Assembly: GCA_965243415.1 (NCBI GenBank)
Contig: OZ251549.1
Location: 1,116,001 to 1,180,000, forward strand
Length of the DNA stretch: 64,000 bases
Reading direction: 5' to 3'
From: G965204755 sp965243415
Lineage (GTDB): Bacteria > Acidobacteriota > Vicinamibacteria > Marinacidobacterales > Marinacidobacteraceae
This document shows positions 52,634-61,546 of this stretch, piece by piece. The notes under the pieces were generated by a model. The model searched no databases, was not told the DNA's origin, and worked only from the letters and a program-made list of their open reading frames with translations. Made by a program: the position numbers and the translations under genes. The number at the start of each line of letters is the position of its first letter. The first letter of the stretch is position 1.

Positions 52634-54037
52634 TCACCGGCGGCGGCGGAGGGGAAAGGAAACGACGCTCTCGTTCCCGTCGCGGCCGACGGAAGCGACG
52701 CCGAAGAGGTAGTTGTCGATCACCAGGTTCTCGAAAGTGTATCCGGTGACCTTCCCGACGAATCGGGAATCGGTCCACTGCGGCGCGGTGGTGTCCCGCC
52801 AGTACACCCGGTACCCGGCGAGCCGCCTCGATTCCACCGGCGCCCATTCCAGGGAAGCGGAGGCCCGCACCGCGCCGCCGATGGCGACTTCCGCCGGGGG
52901 GGCCGGTGCCCGGGCCAGTCCGGCGAGGGTGAGGACATTCACCGCGGTCAGTTTCGCGGCGTACTCGAAGTTCACGCCCTCGACCACATCGCCGTACTCG
53001 ATCCCGTCTTCGGTGCGGAGGTCCTGGTGCTGGCGGCGGTAGTTCTCGTGCGTCTCCATGATCCGCACGCCGGGGAAACCGGCGTCGTTGAAGGGCCGGT
53101 GGTGTCCGCCCCGCCCGAACCGGTCGAGCCGATAGACCAGTTTCGCTTCCAGGTTCGGGAGGTAGAAGTCCGACATCCGCGCCACGTACCGGGCCAGTTG
53201 CCGGGAGACGCCGTCCACTTCGCCGCCGGTGGAACGCCGGGCGCGCCGCTGCTCCTCGGTCTCGGTGACCGGGGTCGGCTCCGAGAAGACCCGGAAGGTG
53301 TTGTTCTCGATCACGCCATCCACGCCTTCGATGTTGCCGATCATGTCGTTGTTGAGCACCCCTTCGATGTTCCAACCCTCTTCCACGGCGACGGAAGCCA
53401 GGTGGCGGCCGCCGAAGAGTCCCTGTTCCTCCCCGGAGAGTCCGGCGAAGAGGATCGTCGCCTCGAAGGAGCCGGCGAACCGGCTGAGCACCCGCGCCGC
53501 CTCGATGGTCCCCGCCATGCCGCTCGCGTTGTCGTTCGCGCCCGGGGAGTCGTCCGCAGCGTTCCGCACCTCGGAGACCCGGCTGTCTATGTCACCGGAC
53601 ATGATGATGAAACGGTTCGGGTCGCCGTTTCCGGGCAGGGCGGCGAGCACATTCACGATCTCGGTGTCCGTCGGGACCCGGGAATCGGGGTCGCCGGGCT
53701 GAATATACCGCTGGAACGACACTTCGAGACACCCGCCGCACTCCTCCGAGATCCGGGAGAATTCGGCGTGGATCCAGCGCCGCGCCGCGCCGATGCCGCG
53801 GGTTTCGCTCTCCGTCTCCGAGAGCGTGTGGCGCGTGCCGAAACCGGCGAGTCGGCGGATGTCCGCCTCGATCCGCGTCGGGGAGACGGCTGCGACGAGT
53901 TCGTACATCCGCTGATCCCGCCCCGGCGGCTCCGCTTCGGGCTGCGCGGCGGCGTTCCCCGGCAGGAGCGCGGCGGGAAGGAGGAGCGCGAAGAGGGCGC
54001 GGTCGAATCGGCGGGACGGCAGCGGCAGTCGGAGCAT
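52634..54037 (-). CDS. exported M28-family metallopeptidase with C-terminal fibronectin-III-like domain
   Basis: A 467-residue exported aminopeptidase-like protein: signal segment ALFALLLPAALLPGNAAAQP, then the M28 domain (residues about 100-370) with DDSPGANDNASGMAG (metal-bridging Asp), LSGEEQGLFGG (catalytic Glu pair), NNDMIGN (Asp ligand) and GRGGHHRPFNDAGFPGV (His ligand). The first zinc position, usually GHxDS, reads SGDIDSR, so the His appears to be Asp. Residues about 375-467 (AVRASASLEWAPVESRRLAGY onward) are a fibronectin-III-like sandwich. ATG 54037 agrees with the signal peptide; no strong SD. Confidence 0.85.
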   Translation of the reverse strand: MLRLPLPSRRFDRALFALLLPAALLPGNAAAQPEAEPPGRDQRMYELVAAVSPTRIEADIRRLAGFGTRHTLSETESETRGIGAARRWIHAEFSRISEECGGCLEVSFQRYIQPGDPDSRVPTDTEIVNVLAALPGNGDPNRFIIMSGDIDSRVSEVRNAADDSPGANDNASGMAGTIEAARVLSRFAGSFEATILFAGLSGEEQGLFGGRHLASVAVEEGWNIEGVLNNDMIGNIEGVDGVIENNTFRVFSEPTPVTETEEQRRARRSTGGEVDGVSRQLARYVARMSDFYLPNLEAKLVYRLDRFGRGGHHRPFNDAGFPGVRIMETHENYRRQHQDLRTEDGIEYGDVVEGVNFEYAAKLTAVNVLTLAGLARAPAPPAEVAIGGAVRASASLEWAPVESRRLAGYRVYWRDTTAPQWTDSRFVGKVTGYTFENLVIDNYLFGVASVGRDGNESVVSFPLRRRR

Positions 54038-54133
54038 GGCGGTGCTTTCTATCACGGCGACGCCTCCCGGCCGGGCCGGGGGTCGTTTCCGGCGGGGCTG
54101 CCCGGCCGGTCCACGACGGGGGCGGCGAGCGGC

Positions 54134-54139
54134 TAGACT
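54134..54139 (+). promoter_or_regulatory. putative -10 of Fic copy 1 (leaderless type)
   Basis: TAGACT followed by 6 nt (gggcgc) and then the ATG at 54146, so transcription would begin at or next to the start codon. No SD is present. Confidence 0.5.
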
Positions 54140-54145
54140 GGGCGC

Positions 54146-55150
54146 ATGGCGGAACCACCGGGCCCGAAACCCTACGGCGCCCGCTGGCGTCGGGTCGCCG
54201 ACCTGCCCCCGGAGGCGGAGGGCTGGGGACTGTCCGCCTATCGGGAGGTCGTCGAGGAATGGCGCTCGGTCCGCCGGGAACTCGAGGATCGCCGGGTGGA
54301 CCGGTACCTGCTGGACATCTGGCTGCGGGAGCGGCGGCGCGCCTTCGCCATCGAGACCGGTCAGATCGAGGATCTCTACCACCTCCGCCGGGGGGTGACC
54401 GAGCAACTCATCACCGAGGGGTTCGAGGGCGTTCGGGGCTCGCACAGCGTCAGCCCGGAACTCGACGACGACACCCTCCGGGGCTTGCTGGAGGATCAGC
54501 AGCAGACCCTGGAGATCATCTTCGACCTGGCGAAGGGCGGGAGGCCGCTCAGCAACATGACGATCCGGGGGCTCCACGCGCTCTTGACCAAGCATCAGGA
54601 GAGCGCGGTGGGGATCCACGGTCTCACCGGCGAGCGGATCCGGATCCCGCTGCGGAAGGGCGCCTACAAGATCCGCCCGAACAATCCTCGCCGCCGGGAC
54701 GGGTATGTCCACGAGTACTGCCCGCCGGAGCAGGTGGATTCGGAGATGGACGCGTTCCTGGAGATCCATCATTCCCACGCCGACCGAAACCTGCCGACGG
54801 AGGTGGAAGCGGCCTGGCTCCATCACGCGTTCGTCCGGATCCATCCGTTCCAGGACGGGAACGGTCGGATGTCGCGCCTTCTGGTCGCCTACGCCTTCGT
54901 CCGCAACGGCGAGTTCCCGCCGGTCATCACGGCGGAGGGGAAGAATCACTACATCGACATGCTCGAGATCGCTGACGAGGGGAACCTCCGTCCGTTCTGC
55001 AACTACCTCGGCTACCTCTCCGTGCTGAGTACCGAGCGAGCCGCCGTTCTCGGCCGACAGATCCTCAAAGGCCGGGACCGTATCCGCCACGGCAACGGCG
55101 GCGTAACGGCGAACGGCAAGTACTACCCGCCGCCGCCGGACCCCGACTGA
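54146..55150 (+). CDS. Fic/DOC-family protein, copy 1 (type A)
   Basis: A 334-residue Fic protein. The inhibitory helix lies in the N-terminal part: AIETGQIEDLYHLRRG, T71-x-x-x-E75, followed by Asp instead of the usual Gly/Asn of the (S/T)xxxE(G/N) motif. The catalytic motif HPFQDGNGRMSR starts at His233, with the preceding helix VEAAWLHHAFVRI. A conserved EYCPPEQVDSEMDAFLE segment forms the middle. A Fic domain with catalytic His normally transfers AMP from ATP to a target protein hydroxyl; self-inhibition is expected from the N-terminal helix. Nearly identical to copy 4. It stands alone without an adjacent antitoxin gene. Confidence 0.92.
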   Translation: MAEPPGPKPYGARWRRVADLPPEAEGWGLSAYREVVEEWRSVRRELEDRRVDRYLLDIWLRERRRAFAIETGQIEDLYHLRRGVTEQLITEGFEGVRGSHSVSPELDDDTLRGLLEDQQQTLEIIFDLAKGGRPLSNMTIRGLHALLTKHQESAVGIHGLTGERIRIPLRKGAYKIRPNNPRRRDGYVHEYCPPEQVDSEMDAFLEIHHSHADRNLPTEVEAAWLHHAFVRIHPFQDGNGRMSRLLVAYAFVRNGEFPPVITAEGKNHYIDMLEIADEGNLRPFCNYLGYLSVLSTERAAVLGRQILKGRDRIRHGNGGVTANGKYYPPPPDPD

Positions 55151-55206
55151 TCGGGCCGTCCGGGAGATCGTCGTTCCGATCGTCCACAACGAGGGCGGCG
55201 AGCGGC

Positions 55207-55212
55207 TGGACT
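55207..55212 (+). promoter_or_regulatory. mutated -10 of broken Fic copy 2
   Basis: TGGACT in the place of TAGACT, at the same 6-nt distance from the ATG. The A-to-G change at the second hexamer position is expected to weaken the promoter, and the gene behind it is broken. Confidence 0.45.
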
Positions 55213-55218
55213 GGGCGC

Positions 55219-55960
55219 ATGGCGGAACCACCGGGCCCGAAACCCTACGGCGCCCGCTGGCGCCGGGTCGCCGACCTGCCCCCGGAAGCGGAGGGCTGGG
55301 GGGTTCCCGCGTACCGGGAAGTGGTCGAACGGTGGCGGGAGGCCCGGCAGGAACTCGAGGATCGGAAGGTCAACCGCTATTTGCTGGACATCGTGCTGCG
55401 GCAGCGGAATCGCGCCTTCGCCATCGAGACCGGGCAGATCGAGGGCCTCTACCTCCTCCGCCGGGGGGTGACCGAGCAACTCGTCACCGAGGGTTTCGAG
55501 GGCGTTCGGGGCTCGCACAACGTCGCCGGTGAGTTGGACGACCGGACGCTGCGCGGACTGCTCGAGGATCAGGAGGAATCGCTCGCATGAGGATCGCCAG
55601 TTATCCGCGGAAGTGGAGGCGGCGTGGCTCCATCACGCGTTCGTGCGGATCCACCCGTTCCAGGACGGGAACGGCCGGATGTCGCGCCTGCTGGCGGCCT
55701 ACGCCTTCGCCCGGAACGGCGAGTTCCCCCCGGTCGTCCCGGCGCAGGACAAACACCTCTACATCGGCGCCCTGGAACGGGCGGACGAGGGTGACCTGCG
55801 GCCCTTCGTCGAATACCTGGCGTTGCGTTCCCAGGAGAGCACGGCTGGCGCGGTCCTGCTGGCGCAGTCCATCCTCAGGGGGCGCGACCGTCTCCGCCAC
55901 GGCAACGGCGGCGTGACGGCGAACGGCAAGTACTACCCGCCGCCGCCGGATCCCGACTGA
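55219..55960 (+). pseudogene. broken Fic gene, copy 2
   Basis: Starts normally (MAEPPGPKPYGARWRRVAD, inhibitory TGQIEG present) and runs to DQEESLA, where TGA stops it at 55588-55590. Downstream the other frame resumes at RQLSAEVEAAWLHH with an intact HPFQDGNGRMSR and normal C-terminus to 55960. Compared with the 1005-bp intact genes, 263 bases are missing, mostly the middle segment around residues 133-216, which also shifts the frame. The catalytic part therefore cannot be joined to its N-terminus. Confidence 0.92.
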
Positions 55961-56016
55961 CCGGGCCGACCGGGAGATCACCGCTCCGATCGTCCGCAAC
56001 GAGGGCGGCGAGCGGC

Positions 56017-56022
56017 TAGACT
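56017..56022 (+). promoter_or_regulatory. putative -10 of Fic copy 3
   Basis: TAGACT, then gggcgc and ATG 56029; same arrangement as copy 1. Confidence 0.5.
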
Positions 56023-56028
56023 GGGCGC

Positions 56029-57033
56029 ATGGCGGAACCACCGGGCCCGAAACCCTACGCCGCCCGTTGGAGGCCGGTGGCGGATCTGCCTCCGGAGGCG
56101 GAGTCTTGGGGAGTGCCGGGCTATCGGGAGTTCGTCGAACAGTGGCGTGAGGCCCGGCAGGCCCTCGAAGATCGCCGAGTCAATCGGTACCTGATGGACA
56201 TCTGGCTCCGGCAGCGTTCCCGTTCCTTCGCCATCGAAACCGGCCAGATCGAGGGGCTGTACCGACTCCGCCGCGGAATCACGGAGCAACTCGTCGTCGA
56301 AGGTTTCGAGGGCGTGCGGGGTGCTCACAGCGTCGAGCCGAGTCTCGACGACGAGACCCTCCGCGGGCTCCTGGATGACCAGGAGGAGTCGATCGAGATC
56401 ATCTTCGATATGGCGAAGGGTGGAACCCCGCTCGGCAACAGCACGATCAAGGGGATCCACGCCGTCCTGACGAGACATCAGCGGACCGCGGTCGGGTTCG
56501 ATCCGATCCACCGCCGGCGAGTGCCGATCGCGCTCCTCCGGGGCGAATACAAGAAGTGGCCCAACAACCCCAGGCGTCCGGACGGTGTCGTCCACGAGTA
56601 CTGCCCGCCGGAACAGGTGGACTCCGAAATGGATCGGTTCCTCGACTTCCATCGCTCTCACACCGATCGGGACCTGCCCACGGAAGTGGAAGCGGCCTGG
56701 CTGCATCACGCGTTCGTCCGGATCCATCCGTTCCAGGACGGGAATGGTCGGATGTCGCGCCTGCTGGTGGCGTATGCCTACGCCCGGAGAGGAGAATTCC
56801 CGCCGATCGTCCTCGCCGACGAGAAGGAGATCTACATCGGCGCGCTCGAAGCCGCCGACGACGGCGACCTCCGGGAGTTCATCGGTTTCCTCGGCCGGCG
56901 CTCTTCGACGAGCACCGGGGACGCGGTCTCCCTGGCCCGCCAGATCCTCGCCGGCCGCGACCATTTGCGTCACCGGAACGGCGGCGTGACGGCGAACGGC
57001 AAGTATTACCCGCCGGGGCCGGATCCCGACTGA
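56029..57033 (+). CDS. Fic/DOC-family protein, copy 3 (type B)
   Basis: A 334-residue Fic protein of the B variant (AARWRPVADLPPEAESWG, YREFVEQWREARQALEDRR). The inhibitory motif is complete: TGQIEG at residues 71-76. The catalytic HPFQDGNGRMSR is intact. The B variants replace the middle of type A with GGTPLGNSTIKGIHAVLTRH and HRRRVPIALLRGEYKKWP, the region that usually contacts substrate, so A and B may modify different targets. 1073 bases separate its ATG from that of copy 4. Confidence 0.92.
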   Translation: MAEPPGPKPYAARWRPVADLPPEAESWGVPGYREFVEQWREARQALEDRRVNRYLMDIWLRQRSRSFAIETGQIEGLYRLRRGITEQLVVEGFEGVRGAHSVEPSLDDETLRGLLDDQEESIEIIFDMAKGGTPLGNSTIKGIHAVLTRHQRTAVGFDPIHRRRVPIALLRGEYKKWPNNPRRPDGVVHEYCPPEQVDSEMDRFLDFHRSHTDRDLPTEVEAAWLHHAFVRIHPFQDGNGRMSRLLVAYAYARRGEFPPIVLADEKEIYIGALEAADDGDLREFIGFLGRRSSTSTGDAVSLARQILAGRDHLRHRNGGVTANGKYYPPGPDPD

Positions 57034-57089
57034 CCGGGCCGACCGGGAGATCACCGCTCCGATCGTCCGCAACGAGGGCGGCGAGCGGC

Positions 57090-57095
57090 TAGACT
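57090..57095 (+). promoter_or_regulatory. putative -10 of Fic copy 4
   Basis: TAGACT, then gggcgc and ATG 57102; same arrangement as copies 1 and 3. Confidence 0.5.
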
Positions 57096-57101
57096 GGGCG
57101 C

Positions 57102-58106
57102 ATGGCGGAACCACCGGGCCCGAAACCCTACGGCGCCCGCTGGCGTCGGGTCGCCGACCTGCCCCCGGAGGCGGAGGGCTGGGGACTGTCCGCCTATCGG
57201 GAGGTCGTCGAGGAATGGCGCTCGGTCCGCCGGGAACTCGAGGATCGCCGGGTGGACCGGTACCTGCTGGACATCTGGCTGCGGGAGCGGCGGCGCGCCT
57301 TCGCCATCGAAACCGGTCAGATCGAGGATCTCTACCACCTCCGCCGGGGGGTGACCGAGCAACTCATCACCGAGGGTTTCGAGGGCGTTCGCGGCTCGCA
57401 CAGCGTCAGCCCGGAACTCGACGACGACACCCTCCGGGGCCTGCTGGAGGATCAGCAGCAGACCCTGGAGATCATCTTCGACCTGGCGAAGGGCGGGAGG
57501 CCGCTCAGCAATATGACGATCCGGGGGCTCCACGCGCTCCTGACCAAGCACCAGGAGAGCGCGGTGGGGATCCACGGCCTCACCGGCGAGCGGATCCGGA
57601 TCCCGCTGCGGAAGGGCGTCTACAAGATCCGCCCGAACAATCCCCGCCGCCGGGACGGGTATGTCCACGAGTACTGCCCGCCGGAGCAGGTGGATTCGGA
57701 GATGGACGCGTTCCTGGAGATCCATCACTCCCACGCCGACCGAAACCTGCCGACGGAAGTGGAGGCGGCCTGGCTCCATCATGCGTTCGTTCGGATCCAT
57801 CCGTTCCAGGACGGGAACGGCCGCATGTCGCGCCTCCTGGTCGCCTACGCCTTCGCTCGGAACGAAGAGTTCCCGCCCGTCATCGCCGCGGCTGAAAAGG
57901 ACCAGTACATCGACATGCTCGAGATCGCCGACGAGGGGAACCTCCGTCCGTTCTGCGACTACCTCGGCTACCTGTCCGTGATGAGTACCCGGCGAGCCGC
58001 CCTTCTCGGTCGGCAGATCCTCAAGGGTCGGGACCGTATCCGCCACGCCAACGGCGGCGTGACGGCGAACGGCAAGTACTACCCGCCGGAGCCGGCGCCG
58101 GTCTGA
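57102..58106 (+). CDS. Fic/DOC-family protein, copy 4 (type A)
   Basis: A 334-residue near-twin of copy 1 with the same T71-Q-I-E75-D76 inhibitory helix and HPFQDGNGRMSR. Differences concentrate after the catalytic motif: RNEEFPPVIAAAEKDQYIDM versus RNGEFPPVITAEGKNHYIDM, and the end PPEPAPV. The upstream ~100 bases match those of copy 3, so the block was duplicated with its promoter. Confidence 0.92.
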   Translation: MAEPPGPKPYGARWRRVADLPPEAEGWGLSAYREVVEEWRSVRRELEDRRVDRYLLDIWLRERRRAFAIETGQIEDLYHLRRGVTEQLITEGFEGVRGSHSVSPELDDDTLRGLLEDQQQTLEIIFDLAKGGRPLSNMTIRGLHALLTKHQESAVGIHGLTGERIRIPLRKGVYKIRPNNPRRRDGYVHEYCPPEQVDSEMDAFLEIHHSHADRNLPTEVEAAWLHHAFVRIHPFQDGNGRMSRLLVAYAFARNEEFPPVIAAAEKDQYIDMLEIADEGNLRPFCDYLGYLSVMSTRRAALLGRQILKGRDRIRHANGGVTANGKYYPPEPAPV

Positions 58107-58174
58107 CCGCGGCTGGCCCCGGGCCCCGGTCGGCAACTCACCGCGCCGGGGTGGCGGAGTCAGGGTCCGTCCGC

Positions 58175-58180
58175 TAAATT
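58175..58180 (+). promoter_or_regulatory. putative -10 of Fic copy 5
   Basis: TAAATT, then ggagcg and ATG 58187. The upstream sequence is otherwise unlike that of copies 1-4, yet the hexamer and 6-nt spacing are kept. Confidence 0.5.
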
Positions 58181-58186
58181 GGAGCG

Positions 58187-59191
58187 ATGGCCGAACCGTC
58201 GGGCCCGAAGCCCTACGCCGCCCGTTGGAGGCCGGTGGAGGATCTGCCTCCGGAGGCGGAGACTTGGGGAGTGCCCGGCTATCGGGAGTTCGTCGAACAG
58301 TGGCGTGAGGCCCGGCAGGCCCTCGAAGATCGCCGGGTCAATCGGTACCTGATGGACATCTGGCTCCGGCAGCGCTCCCGATCCTTCGCCATCGAAACCG
58401 GCCAGATCGAGGGTCTGTACCGACTCCGCCGCGGGATCACGGAACAACTCGTCGTCGAAGGTTTCGAGGGCGTGCGGGGCGCTCACAGCGTCGAGCCGAG
58501 TCTCGACGACGAGACCCTCCGCGGGCTTCTGGACGATCAGGAAGAGTCGATCGAAATCATCTTCGATATGGCGAAGGGCGGAACCCCTCTCGGCAACAGC
58601 ACGATCAAGGGTATCCACGCCATCCTGACGAGGCATCAGCGGACCGCGGTCGGCTTCGATCCGATCCACCGCCGGCGAGTGCCGATCGCGCTCCTCCGGG
58701 GCGAATACAAGAAGTGGCCCAACAACCCCAGGCGCCCTGACGGTGTCGTCCACGAGTACTGTCCGCCGGAACAGGTGGACTCCGAAATGGACCGGTTCCT
58801 CGACTTCCATCGCTCCCACGCCGACCGGGACCTGCCCACGGAAGTGGAAGCGGCCTGGCTGCATCACGCCTTCGTTCGGATCCATCCCTTCCAGGACGGG
58901 AACGGGCGGATGTCGCGCCTGCTGGTGGCGTATGCCTACGCCCGGAGGGGAGAATTCCCGCCGATCGTCCTCACCCACGAGAAGGAGATCTATATCGGCG
59001 CGCTCGAAGCCGCCGACGATGGCGACCTCCGGGAGTTCATAGGTTTCCTCGGCCGGCGCTCTTCGACGAGCACCGGGGACGCGGTTTCCCTGGCCCGTCA
59101 GATCCTCGCCGGCCGCGACCATCTGCATCACCGGAACGGCGGACTCACCGCGAACGGGAAGTACTACCCGCCGGACGACGACCCGGCCTGA
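58187..59191 (+). CDS. Fic/DOC-family protein, copy 5 (type B)
   Basis: A 334-residue type B protein, close to copy 3, with inhibitory TGQIEG and catalytic HPFQDGNGRMSR intact. It differs from copy 3 mainly at scattered positions (TWGVPG, HAILTRH, LTHEKEIYIG, HHRNGGLTANG) and at the terminus PPDDDPA. It ends the array; the S9 peptidase gene follows about 150 bases on with its own promoter. Confidence 0.92.
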   Translation: MAEPSGPKPYAARWRPVEDLPPEAETWGVPGYREFVEQWREARQALEDRRVNRYLMDIWLRQRSRSFAIETGQIEGLYRLRRGITEQLVVEGFEGVRGAHSVEPSLDDETLRGLLDDQEESIEIIFDMAKGGTPLGNSTIKGIHAILTRHQRTAVGFDPIHRRRVPIALLRGEYKKWPNNPRRPDGVVHEYCPPEQVDSEMDRFLDFHRSHADRDLPTEVEAAWLHHAFVRIHPFQDGNGRMSRLLVAYAYARRGEFPPIVLTHEKEIYIGALEAADDGDLREFIGFLGRRSSTSTGDAVSLARQILAGRDHLHHRNGGLTANGKYYPPDDDPA

Positions 59192-59312
59192 CTCCCGGCG
59201 GCGCGGCACGGGGCGGCGCCGCCGGACGGTTCCGCGTCCGATCGTCCCTTCCGCCGTTCGCCTGCCGCGCGGCGCCGTTCCCCCCTGACGGTTCTCGTCA
59301 CCCCGGGGCGCT

Positions 59313-59318
59313 TAGGAT
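59313..59318 (+). promoter_or_regulatory. putative -10 element of the S9 peptidase gene
   Basis: TAGGAT, about 23 nt before ATG 59342 and 11 nt before the alternative ATG 59330. The leader then contains GGAG as SD for 59342. Confidence 0.4.
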
Positions 59319-59341
59319 GCCCCCCCTCGATGGAGTTCCAC

Positions 59342-61546
59342 ATGTCGCCCCGCTTCCTCCGGTCCGCCTTCCGGCCCGATGTTCCCGCGCCGGCCACCCG
59401 CCTCGTCGGCTCCGCCTCGCGAATTCCGGCCGCGTTCGCCGCCGCCGTCATCGGCCTGTTCGCCCTCGCCGCTCCCGCTCCGGCCGCCGCCGCGCAGTCC
59501 CGGTTCACCTTGGAACAGGTGCTCTCCGCGCCGTTCCCCACCAGCCTCACCGCCTCCCGCGGCGGCGAACGGGTGGCCTGGGTGTTCGACGAGACCGGCG
59601 CCCGCAATGTCTGGGCGGCCGCGGCCCCGGACTTCGCCGGACGGCGGCTCACCGACTTCGACGGCGACGACGGCACCACCATCCACAGCCTGGCGCTCAG
59701 CCGGGACGGCCGGAAGATCGCCTTCATCCGCGGCGACGGGCCCAACCGCGCCGGGGAACTGCCGAACCCCACCAGCGACCCCGCCGGCGTCGAACAGGCG
59801 CTCTGGGTCCTCGAACCCGGCCCCGGGGGCGACCCGGAGCCGCGCCGCCTGACCGAACCGGCGGCGGCCCCGCTCTTCACCGCGGACGGCGCGAGCGTCC
59901 TGTTCCTCCGCCGCGGGCAGGTGTTCCGCGTCGGCCTCGAAGCGGACGCCGAACCGGAGCAACTCATCCACGGCCGCGGCTCCTTCGGGAACCTCCGCCT
60001 CTCCCCCGACGGCGGCCGCCTGGCGCTGGTCTCGAACCGGGGCGCCCATTCCTTCGTCGGCCTCTACGACTTCGCCGCGAAGACGCTCCGCTGGCTCGAC
60101 CCGTCGGTGGACCGCGATTCCTACCCGGCCTTCTCCCCCGACTCCTCCGCCGCGGGCGGCGCGGTCGCCTTCGTCCGCCGCCCGCCGCTGCGCGAGCCGT
60201 ACCTCTTCGTCCCGCAGCGGGAAGGCCCGCCCTGGAGCCTCCGGGTGGTCCCGTTCGACGCCGCCGGCGAGCCCGGCGCCGGGCGCGAAGTCTTCCGGGC
60301 GGAACCGGGCGCCGGCAGCGTCTTCTCCGGCGCCGCCTCCGCCGACCAACTCCACTGGACGCAGGACGGGCGGATCCTCTTCCCCTGGGAGCGCGGCGGC
60401 TTCCGCCGGATGTACGCCGTCCCCGCCTCCGGGGGCGCGCCGGAACTGCGGACGCCGGGGGACTTCGAGATCGAGTACGCGGTCTCCGACGGCCACGGCG
60501 GCGTCCTCGCCGCGACGAACCAGGGAGACACCGACCGCCGCCACCTCTGGCGCCTCACCGGCAGCGCCCCGCCGCAGCCGGTAACGAGCGGCGACGGCAT
60601 CGAGACCCTGCCGGTCGCCGTGGTCGGCGGCGTGGCCTACCTCGGCGGCGGCGCCCGCCGGCCGCTCCAGCCGATGATCCGCCTCGGCGACGGCCCGGCG
60701 CGCCCGCTGGCCCCGGACGCCTTCCCGGACGACTTCCCGCTCTCCGGAATGGCGGCACCCCGCCCGGTGGTCTTCACCGCTTCCGACGGAATGGAGATCC
60801 CCGGCCAACTCTTCGAGCCGCCGCGCGCCCCGGACGCGGAACCGGGCCCCGGCGTCCTCTTCCTCCACGGCGGTTCCCGCCGGCAGATGCTGCTCGGCTG
60901 GCACTACATGGGCTACTACTCGAACTGCTACGCCTTCCACCAATACCTGGCGAGCCGCGGCTACACCGTGCTGTCGGTGAACTACCGCAGCGGCACCGGC
61001 TACGGAATGGAATTCCGGGAAGCGCTGCGCTACGGGGCCAGCGGCGCCTCCGAATTCGCCGATGTCCTCGGCGCCGGCCGGTTCCTCGCCGACCTCCCCG
61101 GGGTGGACCCGGCCCGGGTCGGGCTCTGGGGCGGCTCCTACGGCGGCTACCTCACCGCGCTGGGCCTGTCGCGCGCCTCCGACCTCTTCGCCGCCGGGGT
61201 GGACATCCACGGCGTCCACGACTGGAACCGCACCATCCAGGGCTTCCTCCCCGGTTACGAACCGAACCACCACGAGGACCGGAAGCGCCTGGCATTCGAT
61301 TCGTCCCCGCTGGCCACCGTCGCCGGCTGGCGCTCCCCGGTGCTCCTGGTCCACGGCGACGACGACCGCAATGTCCCCTTCGACGAGACGGTGGAACTGG
61401 TGGAACGGCTGCGCGAGTTGGGAGTCGAACACGAGTTGCTGATCCTCCCCGACGAAGTGCACGGTTTCCTCCGCCACGAGAGTTGGCTGGAAGTCTTCCG
61501 CCGCAGCGCCGCCTTCCTCGACCGCCACCTGACGCCGCCCCGATGA
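59342..61546 (+). CDS. exported S9-family serine peptidase (dipeptidyl/acylaminoacyl-peptidase type)
   Basis: A 734-residue exported enzyme: signal IPAAFAAAVIGLFALAAPAPAAAAQ, then a beta-propeller (residues about 60-460, with repeated SRDGRKIAFI, SPDGGRLALVSNRG and FSPDSSAAGG blades) and an alpha/beta-hydrolase domain. The catalytic triad is Ser in GLWGGSYGGYLTALG, Asp in LLVHGDDDRNVPF and His in PDEVHGFLRHE; the oxyanion region is LFLHGGSRRQMLLG. Such enzymes remove dipeptides or acylated residues from short peptides in the periplasm, consistent with a peptide-degrading lifestyle. GGAG at SD distance favours ATG 59342 over 59330. Confidence 0.9.
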   Translation: MSPRFLRSAFRPDVPAPATRLVGSASRIPAAFAAAVIGLFALAAPAPAAAAQSRFTLEQVLSAPFPTSLTASRGGERVAWVFDETGARNVWAAAAPDFAGRRLTDFDGDDGTTIHSLALSRDGRKIAFIRGDGPNRAGELPNPTSDPAGVEQALWVLEPGPGGDPEPRRLTEPAAAPLFTADGASVLFLRRGQVFRVGLEADAEPEQLIHGRGSFGNLRLSPDGGRLALVSNRGAHSFVGLYDFAAKTLRWLDPSVDRDSYPAFSPDSSAAGGAVAFVRRPPLREPYLFVPQREGPPWSLRVVPFDAAGEPGAGREVFRAEPGAGSVFSGAASADQLHWTQDGRILFPWERGGFRRMYAVPASGGAPELRTPGDFEIEYAVSDGHGGVLAATNQGDTDRRHLWRLTGSAPPQPVTSGDGIETLPVAVVGGVAYLGGGARRPLQPMIRLGDGPARPLAPDAFPDDFPLSGMAAPRPVVFTASDGMEIPGQLFEPPRAPDAEPGPGVLFLHGGSRRQMLLGWHYMGYYSNCYAFHQYLASRGYTVLSVNYRSGTGYGMEFREALRYGASGASEFADVLGAGRFLADLPGVDPARVGLWGGSYGGYLTALGLSRASDLFAAGVDIHGVHDWNRTIQGFLPGYEPNHHEDRKRLAFDSSPLATVAGWRSPVLLVHGDDDRNVPFDETVELVERLRELGVEHELLILPDEVHGFLRHESWLEVFRRSAAFLDRHLTPPR

